This document shows positions 44,465-51,877 of a DNA stretch of 64,000 nt, one piece after another. The notes beneath the pieces are model-generated. The model ran no database searches. It worked only from the letters and a program-made list of their open reading frames with translations, and had not been told where the DNA came from. The first letter of the stretch is position 1; each line of letters starts with the position of its first letter. The position numbers and the translations under genes were made by a program. Origin of the DNA: Stappia indica (GTDB taxonomy: Bacteria > Pseudomonadota > Alphaproteobacteria > Rhizobiales > Stappiaceae); assembly GCF_009789575.1 (NCBI RefSeq), contig NZ_CP046908.1, positions 4,741,001-4,805,000 of the forward strand. Direction: 5' to 3'.

Positions 44465-45357
44465 TGAGCTACCTCTGCGGGAAAAGTCTCGGCGCCAGCG
44501 GCGGGAAACGTCCAGCTCCCGCGGGCACTGAGCCAGTCGGCCGTCTTGGTCAGGCCGCCGAAGGGAAAGACGTGGATCTGCTGCAGCCGGGTCTCGGGCT
44601 GGGTCTGCACACGCAGCTCCAGCGGGCCGACCATGCTCTCCGGATCGTAGCCCGACAGCATGGAGACGACGGCGCCGCCCCGCTTCTTCAGGAAGGAGAG
44701 CGAGTTCTCCACCCCGGCGAAGGCGGCGTATTTCAGCAGTGTGGTCATCTTGGCCGGGCCGGCGACGCCGATATGCACGGGGAAGCGGTTGCCCCAGGCG
44801 GCGATCTCGTCGAGCCAGAGGCTGACCTTCTGCGGATCGAAGCCGAACTGGGTGACGATGTGGAACTCCGCGTCGCTTTGCGAGGCGAGCTCGTGCTTGC
44901 GCAGCAGGAAGGCACGGATGGTCTCGCGCGAGATCTCCGGCGCGCCCTCCGGATGGCCGGCAACCGCGATGCGGGTGATGCCGAGCCGGTCGAACAGGCC
45001 CGTCTCGATCATCGCGACGGAGGAGGCGATGGGGCCGGGCGTCGGCGCCTCGCCGGCCACCGCCAGCACCTCCCGCACGCCGGCTTCCGCGACGAGGCGG
45101 GTCAGCCGGTACTCGAAGGCGACGAGCGAGGGATAGCGGCGCGCGGCCATGTGCGGCACGGCAACGAGGCCGGCATCGGTGACCTTGCGGGCGGCGCGGA
45201 CGATGTCGTCCTCCCCGACATTGCCGAGATCGGTGAGGTAAAGCCGCGTGCCGGCGGGGACGAGACGGAGCAGCTCCGGCTTCTCCACCACCTGGCGGGG
45301 CGACATTTCCGTGGAGGCGGCAAGGCGCCCGAAATCGTTGAGGCGGTGGTCGGTCAT
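44461..45357 (-). CDS. Methylenetetrahydrofolate reductase family protein (MetF-like)
   Basis: Flavin-dependent TIM-barrel enzyme, 298 residues, interconverting methyl- and methylene-tetrahydrofolate. Segments PHMAARRYPSLVAFEYRL, REVLAVAGEAPTPGPIASS, FHIVTQFGFDPQKVSLWLDEI and VHIGVAGPAKMTTLLKYA fit the MetF barrel; the N-terminal Glu region is divergent from the biosynthetic MetF, suggesting a dedicated catabolic form running in the oxidative direction. ATGA overlaps at both ends tie it to the small 'virulence factor' gene upstream and the methyltransferase gene downstream. Confidence 0.87.
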   Translation of the reverse strand: MTDHRLNDFGRLAASTEMSPRQVVEKPELLRLVPAGTRLYLTDLGNVGEDDIVRAARKVTDAGLVAVPHMAARRYPSLVAFEYRLTRLVAEAGVREVLAVAGEAPTPGPIASSVAMIETGLFDRLGITRIAVAGHPEGAPEISRETIRAFLLRKHELASQSDAEFHIVTQFGFDPQKVSLWLDEIAAWGNRFPVHIGVAGPAKMTTLLKYAAFAGVENSLSFLKKRGGAVVSMLSGYDPESMVGPLELRVQTQPETRLQQIHVFPFGGLTKTADWLSARGSWTFPAAGAETFPAEVAQ

Positions 45358-45698
45358 GTCGCCGGTCCCGTGCTGGCGTGGTCGGGAGAGGGGGAGGCGG
45401 CCGCATCAAAGCCTTCGGCTGCGACGAGCGCCGCAAGCCGCTCCGGCGGATAGGCCTCAACGAGGGCGGTGAGCGCCGCCTCCGCTTCGGCCTCGAGATC
45501 GTCGCCGACCGCGACGGGATCGCCCCGCCGCCACTCGGCCAGATAGGCATCGCTGTCCTTGGCGCCGACGCGCATGGCGCAGCGGTCGACAGCCTGGATG
45601 AAGCGTTCGGGGAGTTCGCGGCGGGCGCTGGCGCGGCCGGCCCGGACCAGCACCTGGGCCGGGATGTCACGCCAGTAGACGATGGTTTTCTGCGCCAA
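45354..45698 (-). CDS. Small 'virulence factor' (PF13769-type) protein
   Basis: Predicted 114-residue cytoplasmic protein starting (L/M)AQKTIVYWRDIPAQVLVRAGRASARRELPERF and running to an acidic C-terminus. It resembles the short alphaproteobacterial family named 'virulence factor' for historical reasons; no activity is known to me. The start is a TTG at 45698 with AGGG about 12 bases upstream; no ATG precedes the conserved block in a sensible place. ATGA overlap with MetF implies work in the same process. The conserved YWRDIPAQV opening and stable linkage to corrinoid/folate genes make it a candidate accessory factor. Confidence 0.75.
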   Translation of the reverse strand: MAQKTIVYWRDIPAQVLVRAGRASARRELPERFIQAVDRCAMRVGAKDSDAYLAEWRRGDPVAVGDDLEAEAEAALTALVEAYPPERLAALVAAEGFDAAASPSPDHASTGPAT

Positions 45699-45889
45699 GG
45701 GAGAAGCCCTGCAAACCGGCCGGGAACGCCTCTCGCTCCCGCACTTTCGAGCATCATGATGCCTTCGGCCGGCCATCTCATCGGTGCACAGACGACACCG
45801 GAAAGTCAGAAAGCGACAGCGGCGGGACGCGCGGAAAGCCGGGCTTTCGGCGGGCACGAGGAAAGCGGCAGACGGGCGCTCGAAAGCGA

Positions 45890-45926
45890 CACGCCCGCCG
45901 GGTGCTTTAGGCTCCCGGCGGGCGTG
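45890..45926 (-). terminator. Strong hairpin downstream of catB
   Basis: CACGCCCGCCGGG (45890-45902) and CCCGGCGGGCGTG (45914-45926) pair perfectly over 13 bp with an 11-base loop, 26 bases past the catB stop. It separates catB from the virulence factor-MetF-methyltransferase-activator genes, which therefore probably have their own promoter in 45699-45889. Confidence 0.7.
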
Positions 45927-45951
45927 CCTGTCGTTGTGCGGGGCGTGAGGA

Positions 45952-46599
45952 TCAGCCCTGTGGCCGGTCTTTCGATTCCGTCTTCCAGCGGGCATGCAGG
46001 CCGGCGATGTCGCCCGAGCACAGGTTGCGCATCTCGCGGCCGATCCGCTCGATCGGCCAGTCCCACCACGCCATCTCGAGCAGCATGGCGATCTCCTCGT
46101 CGGAGAAGCGCTTGCGGATCTCGCGCGCCGGGTTGCCGGCGACGATGGCGTAGGGGGGAACGTCCTTCGTGACGACGGCTCGGCTGCCGATCATCGCGCC
46201 GTGGCCGATGCGGATGCCGGGCATGATCATCGCTTCCGCGCCGATCCACACGTCGTTGCCGACGACCGTGTCGCCGGACGGACGGTAGCCGCTCTCCGCA
46301 TCGGCGAAGGCGGGCTCCTCCGACATGAAGAAGAACGGGAAGGTGGAGATCCAGTCCATCCGGTGGCCCTGGTTGCCCGCCATCATGAAGCAGGCGCCGG
46401 TGCCGATGGAGCAGAAGCTGCCGATGACCAGCCGGTCGACATCGTCGCGGTCGGGTATCAGGTAGCGGGCGCAGTCGTCGAAGGAATGGCCGTGATAATA
46501 GCCGGAATAGTAGCTGTAGCGGCCGACCGAAATGTTGGGGTTGGTCACCTGCTCGCTCAGCAGCTTGCCCTTGAAGGGGCTTTCGAAAAAATTGCTCAC
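45952..46599 (-). CDS. catB: Type B chloramphenicol O-acetyltransferase (xenobiotic acetyltransferase)
   Basis: Hexapeptide-repeat acyltransferase of 215 residues. [67 protein letters not shown] and the tail [17 protein letters not shown] follow chromosomal CatB proteins of Agrobacterium and Pseudomonas almost word for word. The catalytic His is H79 (NQGHR). The start is GTG at 46599, giving the conserved (M)SNFFESPF N-terminus. It probably confers acetylation of chloramphenicol or related alcohols; its natural substrate may differ. It sits, oddly, within the one-carbon block between DUF1638 and MetF genes, followed by its own hairpin. Confidence 0.92.
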   Translation of the reverse strand: MSNFFESPFKGKLLSEQVTNPNISVGRYSYYSGYYHGHSFDDCARYLIPDRDDVDRLVIGSFCSIGTGACFMMAGNQGHRMDWISTFPFFFMSEEPAFADAESGYRPSGDTVVGNDVWIGAEAMIMPGIRIGHGAMIGSRAVVTKDVPPYAIVAGNPAREIRKRFSDEEIAMLLEMAWWDWPIERIGREMRNLCSGDIAGLHARWKTESKDRPQG

Positions 46600-46787
46600 G
46601 GGAGGTCGTCCTCTGTCGCGAGGCTGGGCCCTTTCCGGCCCGTTGGATGGGATGAGGGGACCGGTCCTGCGGCTCATGCCACGCAGACCCGTCCGTGCCG
46701 CCGGGACCGCGCTTCTAGCATGCGGACGAGGCGGCGCAAGGACACGGATGCAACAGGGGCGTGCAAAGCGGCGGCGGGCGCGCGGGA

Positions 46788-47456
46788 TCAGGTACTGAGC
46801 GTGGTGAGGCGCGTTTCCAGCAGGCCGTAGCCGGTGACCCGCTTGGCATAGGCAAGGCCGAGCCGCTCGGCCGCCGCGCGGGCGCGCGCCTCGATGTCCG
46901 GATCCGCCGCCTGTTCCAGGTAGAGCAGGCGGGTGTAGTTGCCGAAATAGGCGTCGCGCAGCTCGGGGTAGCTGTCGAGCCCGAGCGGGCGGATCACCAG
47001 CGTCTCGAAATGGCGGGCGAGGAAATCGGTGAGGTAGAAGGTGCCGGGCTCGGCCTCGGCTTCCGCATCGAAGACCTCGAGGCCGGCGAAGAAGGCGTAG
47101 CAATGGGCGCCCTCGATCCGCTCCACCCCTTCCTCGGCCAGAACCTTGTCGAGCAGCCCGCCGGTGCCGCAATCGCCGTAGCCGACGAGGATGCGGGTGT
47201 GGTCGCGCTTCGCCTTGCGGATCTCGGCGCGCACGGCGGCCGGGATCTTCTCCGGGCGGTTGTGCAGCTGCGCCGGCAGGCAGTGCAGCTCCACATGGGT
47301 GAGGCCGTTGGCCTCGATGATGGCGAGGATCTCGCGGGCGAGCGCGCCGCAGGCGATGACCTTCACCTTTTCACGGGCGGTGCCGGGCGCCTCGGCAAGA
47401 CGGGCGGCGGCCTGTGCCGTCCCACCTCCACCCGCGCCCGGAAGCACCGCCTGCAT
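46788..47456 (-). CDS. DUF1638 family protein
   Basis: Predicted cytoplasmic protein, 222 residues. After a 30-residue Gly/Ala-rich leader the conserved domain begins [22 protein letters not shown] and contains several Cys and His ([36 protein letters not shown]). DUF1638 genes accompany corrinoid methyltransferase genes in bacteria and methanogens, but the activity is unknown to me. It starts 3 bases after the stop of the corrinoid protein gene, so the two are co-transcribed. A role in metal or corrinoid handling would fit the conserved Cys/His; this is inference. Confidence 0.85.
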   Translation of the reverse strand: MQAVLPGAGGGGTAQAAARLAEAPGTAREKVKVIACGALAREILAIIEANGLTHVELHCLPAQLHNRPEKIPAAVRAEIRKAKRDHTRILVGYGDCGTGGLLDKVLAEEGVERIEGAHCYAFFAGLEVFDAEAEAEPGTFYLTDFLARHFETLVIRPLGLDSYPELRDAYFGNYTRLLYLEQAADPDIEARARAAAERLGLAYAKRVTGYGLLETRLTTLST

Positions 47457-47459
47457 GGC

Positions 47460-48167
47460 TCAGCCCGCCCGCGCCGCCAGCTGGTTGTGCTTGCGCGCGA
47501 TCAGGTCCTTGGCGAGCTCGACGGTGACGGCCGCGTCGCGCCCATAGGCATCGGCGCCGATGGCCTGGCTGAACTCCTCGTTGAGCGGCGCGCCGCCGAC
47601 CATGACGATGTAGTCGTCACGGATGCCCTTCTCGATCATCGTGTCGATGACGACCTTCATGTAGGGCATGGTAGTGGTCAGGAGGGCCGACATGCCGAGA
47701 ATGTCCGGCTTGTGCTCCTCGATGGCCGCGAGATAGTTCTCGACCGGGTTGTTGATGCCGATGTCGATCACCTCGAAGCCGGCGCCCTCCATCATCATCG
47801 AGACGAGGTTCTTGCCGATGTCGTGGATGTCGCCCTTGACGGTGCCGATGACCATCTTGCCGACCTTCGGCGCGCCGGTCTCGGCCAGCAGCGGGCGCAG
47901 CAGCCCCATGCCCGCCTTCATGGCATTGGCCGACATCAGCACTTCCGGCACGAAGAGAATGCCGTCGCGGAAGTCGACGCCGACGATGCGCATGCCTTCG
48001 ACCAATGCCTCGGTGAGGATCGCGTAGGGCGTCCAGCCGCGCTCCAGCAGGATCTCCACGCTCTCGACGATTTCGTCCTTGAGGCCATCGTAGAGATCGT
48101 CATGCATCTGCTCGACGAGTTCCTCGTCCGACAGCGACCTGAGATCGAGATCGTCTTCTTGCGACAT
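47460..48167 (-). CDS. Corrinoid protein (MtgC/MttC-like) of a methyltransferase system
   Basis: Cobalamin-binding methyl carrier, 235 residues. Residues about 1-100 form the four-helix cap (LVEQMHDDLYDGLKDEIVESVEILLERGW), and the Rossmann B12-binding domain carries D113-x-H115-x-x-G118 (GDIHDIGKN), the His being the lower axial cobalt ligand; MMMEGAGFEVIDIGINNP and VMVGGAPLNEEFSQAIGADAY complete the domain. It should take a methyl group from the MttB-family enzyme (27364) and give it to the folate methyltransferase (43508). GGAG precedes ATG 48167. First gene of the reverse block; a miniature transposon ends 123 bases upstream. Confidence 0.93.
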   Translation of the reverse strand: MSQEDDLDLRSLSDEELVEQMHDDLYDGLKDEIVESVEILLERGWTPYAILTEALVEGMRIVGVDFRDGILFVPEVLMSANAMKAGMGLLRPLLAETGAPKVGKMVIGTVKGDIHDIGKNLVSMMMEGAGFEVIDIGINNPVENYLAAIEEHKPDILGMSALLTTTMPYMKVVIDTMIEKGIRDDYIVMVGGAPLNEEFSQAIGADAYGRDAAVTVELAKDLIARKHNQLAARAG

Positions 48168-48290
48168 CGCGGGCGCTCCGTTTGCGCGTTCGGGGGACAG
48201 GGCTCGCGTACGGGCCTGCTCCCAGTACACTGGGTCGCACCGCCTCCCGTCGATATCTTCAATGCGACATGCGGAGTCGCGGGAGCGACT

Positions 48291-48558
48291 TAGGTCGTGG
48301 ACTCATAATTGTGCCGGAAACGGCGTCTGGCCCGGCAATGATATGCCAGGAGGAGCGCGATGGCCGGGGCAGGTCCCCCGGCCGAGCGGTCAGACGCCGC
48401 AGATCGAAGCCGGGTCGACGCCCTCCGGGTATGTGCGAGCCTACCGGCAACGGCGTCGCAAGTCCTTGAAAACCGGACGGTTTCCTGCGGTCTTGCTCCT
48501 TGTATCCGATCAGGCTCGCGCATACCGTTTCTCGTCAGAATTATGAGTTCACGACCTA
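48291..48558. mobile_element. Miniature inverted-repeat transposable element, copy A
   Basis: A 268-base element bounded by TA at both ends with terminal inverted repeats TAGGTCGTGnACTCATAATT (left G, right A at n). It has no transposase gene. It differs from copy B (59181-59448) at 16 positions with no gaps (about 94% identity). Internal short palindromes include AAACCG-GA-CGGTTT and, in this copy, GGCGTCTG/CAGACGCC. TA flanks fit Tc1/mariner-IS630 or IS5/IS427-type transposition in trans. Its right-end CTA (48556-48558) is the TAG stop codon of the reverse-strand quinone reductase gene. Confidence 0.9.
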
Positions 48559-49293
48559 GGCCCGTTGCCGGCTCTTCGGCTGGCCGGATGCGTCCCAGTC
48601 CTGCCAGCCGGGAAAGGGGAGAGCGGGCAGGGCGTCGGTGCCCGCGACATGCGCTCCCCAGGCCTCGAGCACGGAGCGCAGGCGCTGTTTCTGGGTGTCC
48701 TCGTCCTCATAGGAATAGCCGTGCCCCTGCACCCCGCAGGCGGTGAAGGGCGGCAGGACCGTGAAGCCGAGATAGTGCAGGGAGTAGTGCAGCGGCCAGA
48801 GCATCGTGGCGAAGTCGCCGCCGCGGGCGCCCGGCCCGAAGGCGCTCTCCGGCGCGCCGGTGGTGACGGACAGCACCGCGCGGCGCCCGCGGAAATGGCC
48901 GGCGTCGTAGCGCATGCGGCTGGTGTAGAGGCCGCCGCTCAGGAAGACGCGGTCGAACCAGCCCTTCAGCATCGCCGGCGGACCGTGCCACCACAGCGGA
49001 AACTGGAGCACGAGGAGGTCGGCGCGCTCCAACTCGGCAATCTCGGCAAGGACATCGGCGGGAACGCTGCCGCTCTGCCAGGCGTGGCGCTGCTCGGCGA
49101 GCGGCGAGAAGGCGCCGGAATCGAGCCTGTCGCGGTAATGCGCGCCCTTTTCGACCGGATCGAAGCCGGAGGCGTAAAGGTCCTGCAGGCTGACCGTGTG
49201 GCCGTCGCGGGCCAACGCCTTTGACGCCGCGGACGACATGGCGGCGTTGAAGGAGCCGGGATCGGGATGCGCCTGGATGATGCGAACGTGCAT
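48556..49293 (-). CDS. NAD(P)H dehydrogenase (quinone), flavodoxin-2 family
   Basis: Predicted FAD-dependent quinone reductase, 245 residues. MHVRIIQAHPDPGSFNAAM is the phosphate-binding start of the NQO/KefF family; LVLQFPLWWHGPPAMLKGWFDRVFLSGG and LSVTTGAPESAFG are further signatures. Divergent from a LysR gene 50 bases away. The stop codon is made by the terminal TA(G) of a miniature transposon, so the C-terminus may have been altered or may simply end where it did before the insertion (final residues KSRQRA). Confidence 0.9.
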   Translation of the reverse strand: MHVRIIQAHPDPGSFNAAMSSAASKALARDGHTVSLQDLYASGFDPVEKGAHYRDRLDSGAFSPLAEQRHAWQSGSVPADVLAEIAELERADLLVLQFPLWWHGPPAMLKGWFDRVFLSGGLYTSRMRYDAGHFRGRRAVLSVTTGAPESAFGPGARGGDFATMLWPLHYSLHYLGFTVLPPFTACGVQGHGYSYEDEDTQKQRLRSVLEAWGAHVAGTDALPALPFPGWQDWDASGQPKSRQRA

Positions 49294-49326
49294 GAGGAAT
49301 TCCTCTGAAAGGTGGACGTTCGCTTC

Positions 49327-49352
49327 AGCTTATCTTGCGGAAATGATAAGCT
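49327..49352. promoter_or_regulatory. Candidate LysR operator overlapping the LysR start
   Basis: AGCTTATC (49327-49334) and GATAAGCT (49345-49352) are perfect inverted half-sites with a 10-base spacer that includes the first possible ATG (49343). It lies in the 50-76 base gap between the divergent quinone reductase and LysR genes. Confidence 0.55.
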
Positions 49353-50242
49353 TGCTGTCGATATCGCAGATGGAGTTTGCAGTTTTGCAAGACCGGCTCG
49401 ACTGGAGCGACTATCGGCTCGTGCTGGAGATCGCCCGCGCCGGCTCGCTGACGCTGGCCGGCCGCCAGTCGGGGCGCAGTCATGCGACGCTGTTTCGCCG
49501 GCTCAATGCGATCGAGGAACGGCTGGGAACGCGGCTGTTCGACCGGCACCGCAGCGGATACGCGCTGACGGGGGCCGGGGAGGCGGTCGTTGCCGCAGCG
49601 AAGACCTTCGAGGATCTGACTGTTTCGACCGAACGCCAGCTTGCAGACCTCGACCGCCGGGCGGAGGGCCTGGTCACCCTGACGACCACGGATGCGCTGT
49701 TTTCCGGGCTGATCGCGGGTGTGCTGACCCGGTTCCACGCGCAGAACCCGGCCGTCTCGGTCGAGGTCCGGCTGTCGAACGACCTGCACGATCTGGCAAG
49801 GCGCGAAGCGGATATCGCCGTGCGTCCGACCACCGCGCCGGAGCCGCATCTGTTCGGGCGCGCTCTCGGCACGATCCGGCAGGCGGTCTATGCCCCGGCG
49901 CATATCGCGGACGATGCCGGGCTGCCGTGGATCGGCCCGGCCGCCTCCATGAACTACGTCCAGTACGAGCACTGGCTGCGCCGGCAGGCGGGCGGGGAGA
50001 GGTGGATGCGGGTCGAGGGAACGCTGGGGATCCACGCGGCGGTGCGTGCCGGCGCGGGCAGGGCGGTGCTGCCCTGCTATCTCGGCGATGCCGACGAGGC
50101 CTTGCGCCGCTGCGGGCCGGTGATCGAGGAGCTTGGAATCCCGCTGTGGATCCTGATCCACCCGGACCTGAAGGACCTTGCGCGGGTGCGCAGGGTCCTG
50201 GAATTTCTCGGCGAAGACAGGCAGTTCAAGGAGAGACTTTGA
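49343..50242 (+). CDS. LysR-type transcriptional regulator
   Basis: DNA-binding regulator, 299 residues from ATG 49343 (GCGGA just upstream) or 290 from ATG 49370. The helix-turn-helix spans LDWSDYRLVLEIARAGSLTLAGRQSGRSHATLFRRLNAIEE; the effector domain follows with the family phrase ADIAVRPTTAPEPHLFGR. LysR proteins with this opening often control a divergent quinone reductase or oxidoreductase gene; here the neighbour at 48556 fits. The start choice matters because an 8-bp dyad overlaps the first ATG. Confidence 0.85.
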   Translation: MISLLSISQMEFAVLQDRLDWSDYRLVLEIARAGSLTLAGRQSGRSHATLFRRLNAIEERLGTRLFDRHRSGYALTGAGEAVVAAAKTFEDLTVSTERQLADLDRRAEGLVTLTTTDALFSGLIAGVLTRFHAQNPAVSVEVRLSNDLHDLARREADIAVRPTTAPEPHLFGRALGTIRQAVYAPAHIADDAGLPWIGPAASMNYVQYEHWLRRQAGGERWMRVEGTLGIHAAVRAGAGRAVLPCYLGDADEALRRCGPVIEELGIPLWILIHPDLKDLARVRRVLEFLGEDRQFKERL

Positions 50243-50284
50243 GTCTCCTGCGCTGACGGCCGGCGGGTCCGCCGCCGGCAGGCC

Positions 50285-50303
50285 TGATCACCTGCGGTGA
50301 TCA
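50285..50303. promoter_or_regulatory. Perfect 19-base dyad TGATCACCTGCGGTGATCA
   Basis: Two 8-base arms around TGC, 42 bases after the LysR stop codon and about 170 bases upstream of the SMR promoter. No T-run follows, so an operator is as likely as a terminator. Confidence 0.4.
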
Positions 50304-50472
50304 AGACGATGAAAAATCCCTCACTTCAACGCATCCCCGATAGGTGCGATCCCGGTCACGTCTGACGCGAGGGGCGCGAAGCGCTGCCGCCCCGGCCGTC
50401 GGTCGCCTCGCTTCACGGGCCGAAGCCCGGCCTCCGGCTGCTCAAAAAAATATGCTTGCGCATGCATATATA

Positions 50473-50500
50473 TTGACAGCGGGAATGGGCATAAGATAAT
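50473..50500 (+). promoter_or_regulatory. Sigma70-like promoter for the SMR/deaminase operon
   Basis: TTGACA (50473-50478) and GATAAT (50495-50500) with a 16-base spacer, 88 bases upstream of the first SMR gene. The -10 box is abutted by the operator at 50499-50514, and a partial half-site (TTGCGCATGCAT, 50456-50467) lies just before the -35 box. Confidence 0.65.
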
Positions 50501-50514
50501 GCATGCACATGCAA
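50499..50514. promoter_or_regulatory. MarR-type operator at the SMR promoter
   Basis: Read on the reverse strand it is TTGCATGTGCATGCAT, matching 14 of 16 bases of a site upstream of the operon's own MarR gene (51826-51841, TTGCATGAGCATACAT). It overlaps the -10 box by two bases, a position that would block transcription. Confidence 0.6.
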
Positions 50515-50587
50515 GCAAATGGGGCCGGGCGGTTCGCCTGACCGGCATCCGCCCTTTCACGCCCAAAATCACCAAAGGAGACATGCA

Positions 50588-50908
50588 ATGAGCTGGCTTT
50601 ATCTTGGAATTGCCGTCCTCTTCGAGATCGCGGTCGCAATCAGCGCCGGCAACGCGAAGGGCTTCACCCGCCTGTGGTGGACCCTCGCGACGCTGGTCAG
50701 CGGCGCCATCGCCACCTTCTTCCTGAGCCTTGCGCTGCTGACCTTCGACGTGGGCGTCGGATACGCCATCTGGACGTCGGTTTCCGGGGTCGGGATCGTC
50801 ATCCTCGGCGCGATGTTCTTCGGCCAGACGCTGAACGCCAAGAAGGCGCTGGGCATGATCCTCGTCATCGGCGGCGTCGTCGGCCTGCGCCTCAGCGGTG
50901 CGGCGTAA
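50588..50908 (+). CDS. Small multidrug resistance (SMR) transporter, subunit 1
   Basis: Four-helix inner-membrane exporter of 106 residues. The conserved membrane Glu is at position 13 (GIAVLFEIAVAISAG), and the last helix ends GMILVIGGVVGLRLSG. AAAGGAG precedes ATG 50588. The next gene is a second SMR, so a heterodimeric pump of the YkkCD kind is likely. Cargo could be guanidinium-like or quaternary cations; sequence alone does not decide. Confidence 0.9.
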   Translation: MSWLYLGIAVLFEIAVAISAGNAKGFTRLWWTLATLVSGAIATFFLSLALLTFDVGVGYAIWTSVSGVGIVILGAMFFGQTLNAKKALGMILVIGGVVGLRLSGAA

Positions 50909-50960
50909 AGCCCGGCAAGTCCTCCCGAACAGTTTCTCCCGATCAAAGGAACCGAACATC

Positions 50961-51335
50961 ATGGATACCAACAAGAACACCCAGAGCGTCGGCGCGGCAT
51001 GGGGCATGCTCCTGCTGGCCAGCGTCTTCGAGGTCGGCTATGCGCTCAGCGTCGGCGGCAGCCAGGCCTTCACCGTCCTGAGCTGGTCGGTGTCCGCCGT
51101 CGTCTTCTTCCTGCTGACGCTGTATTTCCTCAGCGCCGCCCTGCGGACCATCGACGTGGGCATCGGCTATGCGGTCTGGGCCGGCATCGGCTCGGTCGGC
51201 GCGGCGGGTTTCGGCAGCGCTCTGCTCGACCAGCCGCTGACGCTGATCCAGACCTTCTGGCTGGCGGTGATCATCATCGGCGTGGTCTGGCTCAAGCTCG
51301 CCGACAGCGCCAAGCTGCAGGGCGAGGCGGCATGA
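50961..51335 (+). CDS. Small multidrug resistance (SMR) transporter, subunit 2
   Basis: Four-helix membrane protein, 124 residues, with a 13-residue hydrophilic N-terminal extension before helix 1 (GMLLLASVFEVGYALSVGG, conserved Glu present). IDVGIGYAVWAGIGSVGAAGFG corresponds to IWTSVSG in subunit 1. GATCAAAGGA lies upstream of ATG 50961. Its TGA overlaps the deaminase ATG (51332-51335). Unequal length and sequence from subunit 1 argue for an antiparallel heterodimer. Confidence 0.9.
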   Translation: MDTNKNTQSVGAAWGMLLLASVFEVGYALSVGGSQAFTVLSWSVSAVVFFLLTLYFLSAALRTIDVGIGYAVWAGIGSVGAAGFGSALLDQPLTLIQTFWLAVIIIGVVWLKLADSAKLQGEAA

Positions 51336-51817
51336 CCCCCGCACGCCTCACCGAGCTCATGGAGGAGGCTGTCGGCTTCTCCGTGCAGCATGTCCACGAC
51401 GGCGGCATTCCCTTCACGGCCCTTGTCGTCGACCGGGACGGCGTGGTTCTCGGGCGCGGTGTCAACCGCGTCCGGGAGCATCACGACCCGACCGCCCATG
51501 CCGAGGTGGAGGCGATCCGCGATGCCTGCCGCCGGCACGGCACAACCCAGCTGCACGGGACGACGCTGCTGGCTTCCGGAGAGCCTTGCGCGCTGTGCTA
51601 CATGAGCGCGCTCTACGCGGGCATCGCACAGGTGCTGTTTGCGGCCGACCGCGAGGAGGCGGCAGCGCATGGCTTCGACTATCGCGGGAGCTACCGGCTG
51701 TTCGCCCAGGACCCGACGACATGGCGCATGCCGGCGGCGAGCAAGCTCGCGGTTGCCGACAGCCTGTTGCCCTTCGCAAGCTTCGGCGCGAAGCCGGATG
51801 GCCCGCTGGAGGCTTGA
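51332..51817 (+). CDS. Nucleoside/guanine deaminase family protein
   Basis: Zinc-dependent cytidine-deaminase-fold protein, 161 residues. HAEVEAIRDA gives the zinc His and catalytic Glu, PCALCYMSAL the two zinc Cys; the ending is of the guanine deaminase type (YRLFAQDP). Translationally coupled to the SMR pair, which suggests the pump and deaminase deal with the same or related nitrogen-rich compound, for example a guanidino or aminopurine-like molecule. The link is inference from operon structure. Confidence 0.88.
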   Translation: MTPARLTELMEEAVGFSVQHVHDGGIPFTALVVDRDGVVLGRGVNRVREHHDPTAHAEVEAIRDACRRHGTTQLHGTTLLASGEPCALCYMSALYAGIAQVLFAADREEAAAHGFDYRGSYRLFAQDPTTWRMPAASKLAVADSLLPFASFGAKPDGPLEA

Positions 51818-51825
51818 AAGCCTTG

Positions 51826-51841
51826 TTGCATGAGCATACAT
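51826..51841. promoter_or_regulatory. MarR-type operator upstream of the MarR gene
   Basis: TTGCATGAGCATACAT, 14 of 16 bases shared with the reverse-strand reading of the site at the SMR promoter. It begins 9 bases after the deaminase stop and lies 37 bases before the MarR start, consistent with autoregulation. Confidence 0.55.
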
Positions 51842-51877
51842 TTTTGTTCGGCGTCAATCGTTCGGGAAAGAGTGCGC

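Larger units (their letters stand above)
50243..50587. other. 345-base regulatory gap upstream of the SMR operon
   Basis: No gene. It holds a GC hairpin GCCGGCGG/CCGCCGGC (50259-50279), a perfect dyad TGATCACC-TGC-GGTGATCA (50285-50303), then an AT-rich segment with a sigma70-like promoter and a MarR-type operator (50451-50514). I looked for a guanidine-riboswitch-like leader because paired SMR genes often have one, and do not see it. Confidence 0.55.

Noticed and set aside
48168-48290. Cobalamin riboswitch before the corrinoid-protein gene
   Set aside because: Only 123 bases lie between the gene and the miniature transposon, too short, and no B12-box-like motif is visible.
48259-48546. Small open frames inside the miniature transposon
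   Set aside because: They are not preserved as similar proteins between the two copies and show no transposase motif; the element is non-coding.
50243-50587. Guanidine-I (ykkC-type) riboswitch before the paired SMR genes
   Set aside because: I could not find the conserved ykkC helices or linker motifs; a MarR operator on a sigma70-like promoter explains the region. A covariance-model search would settle it.
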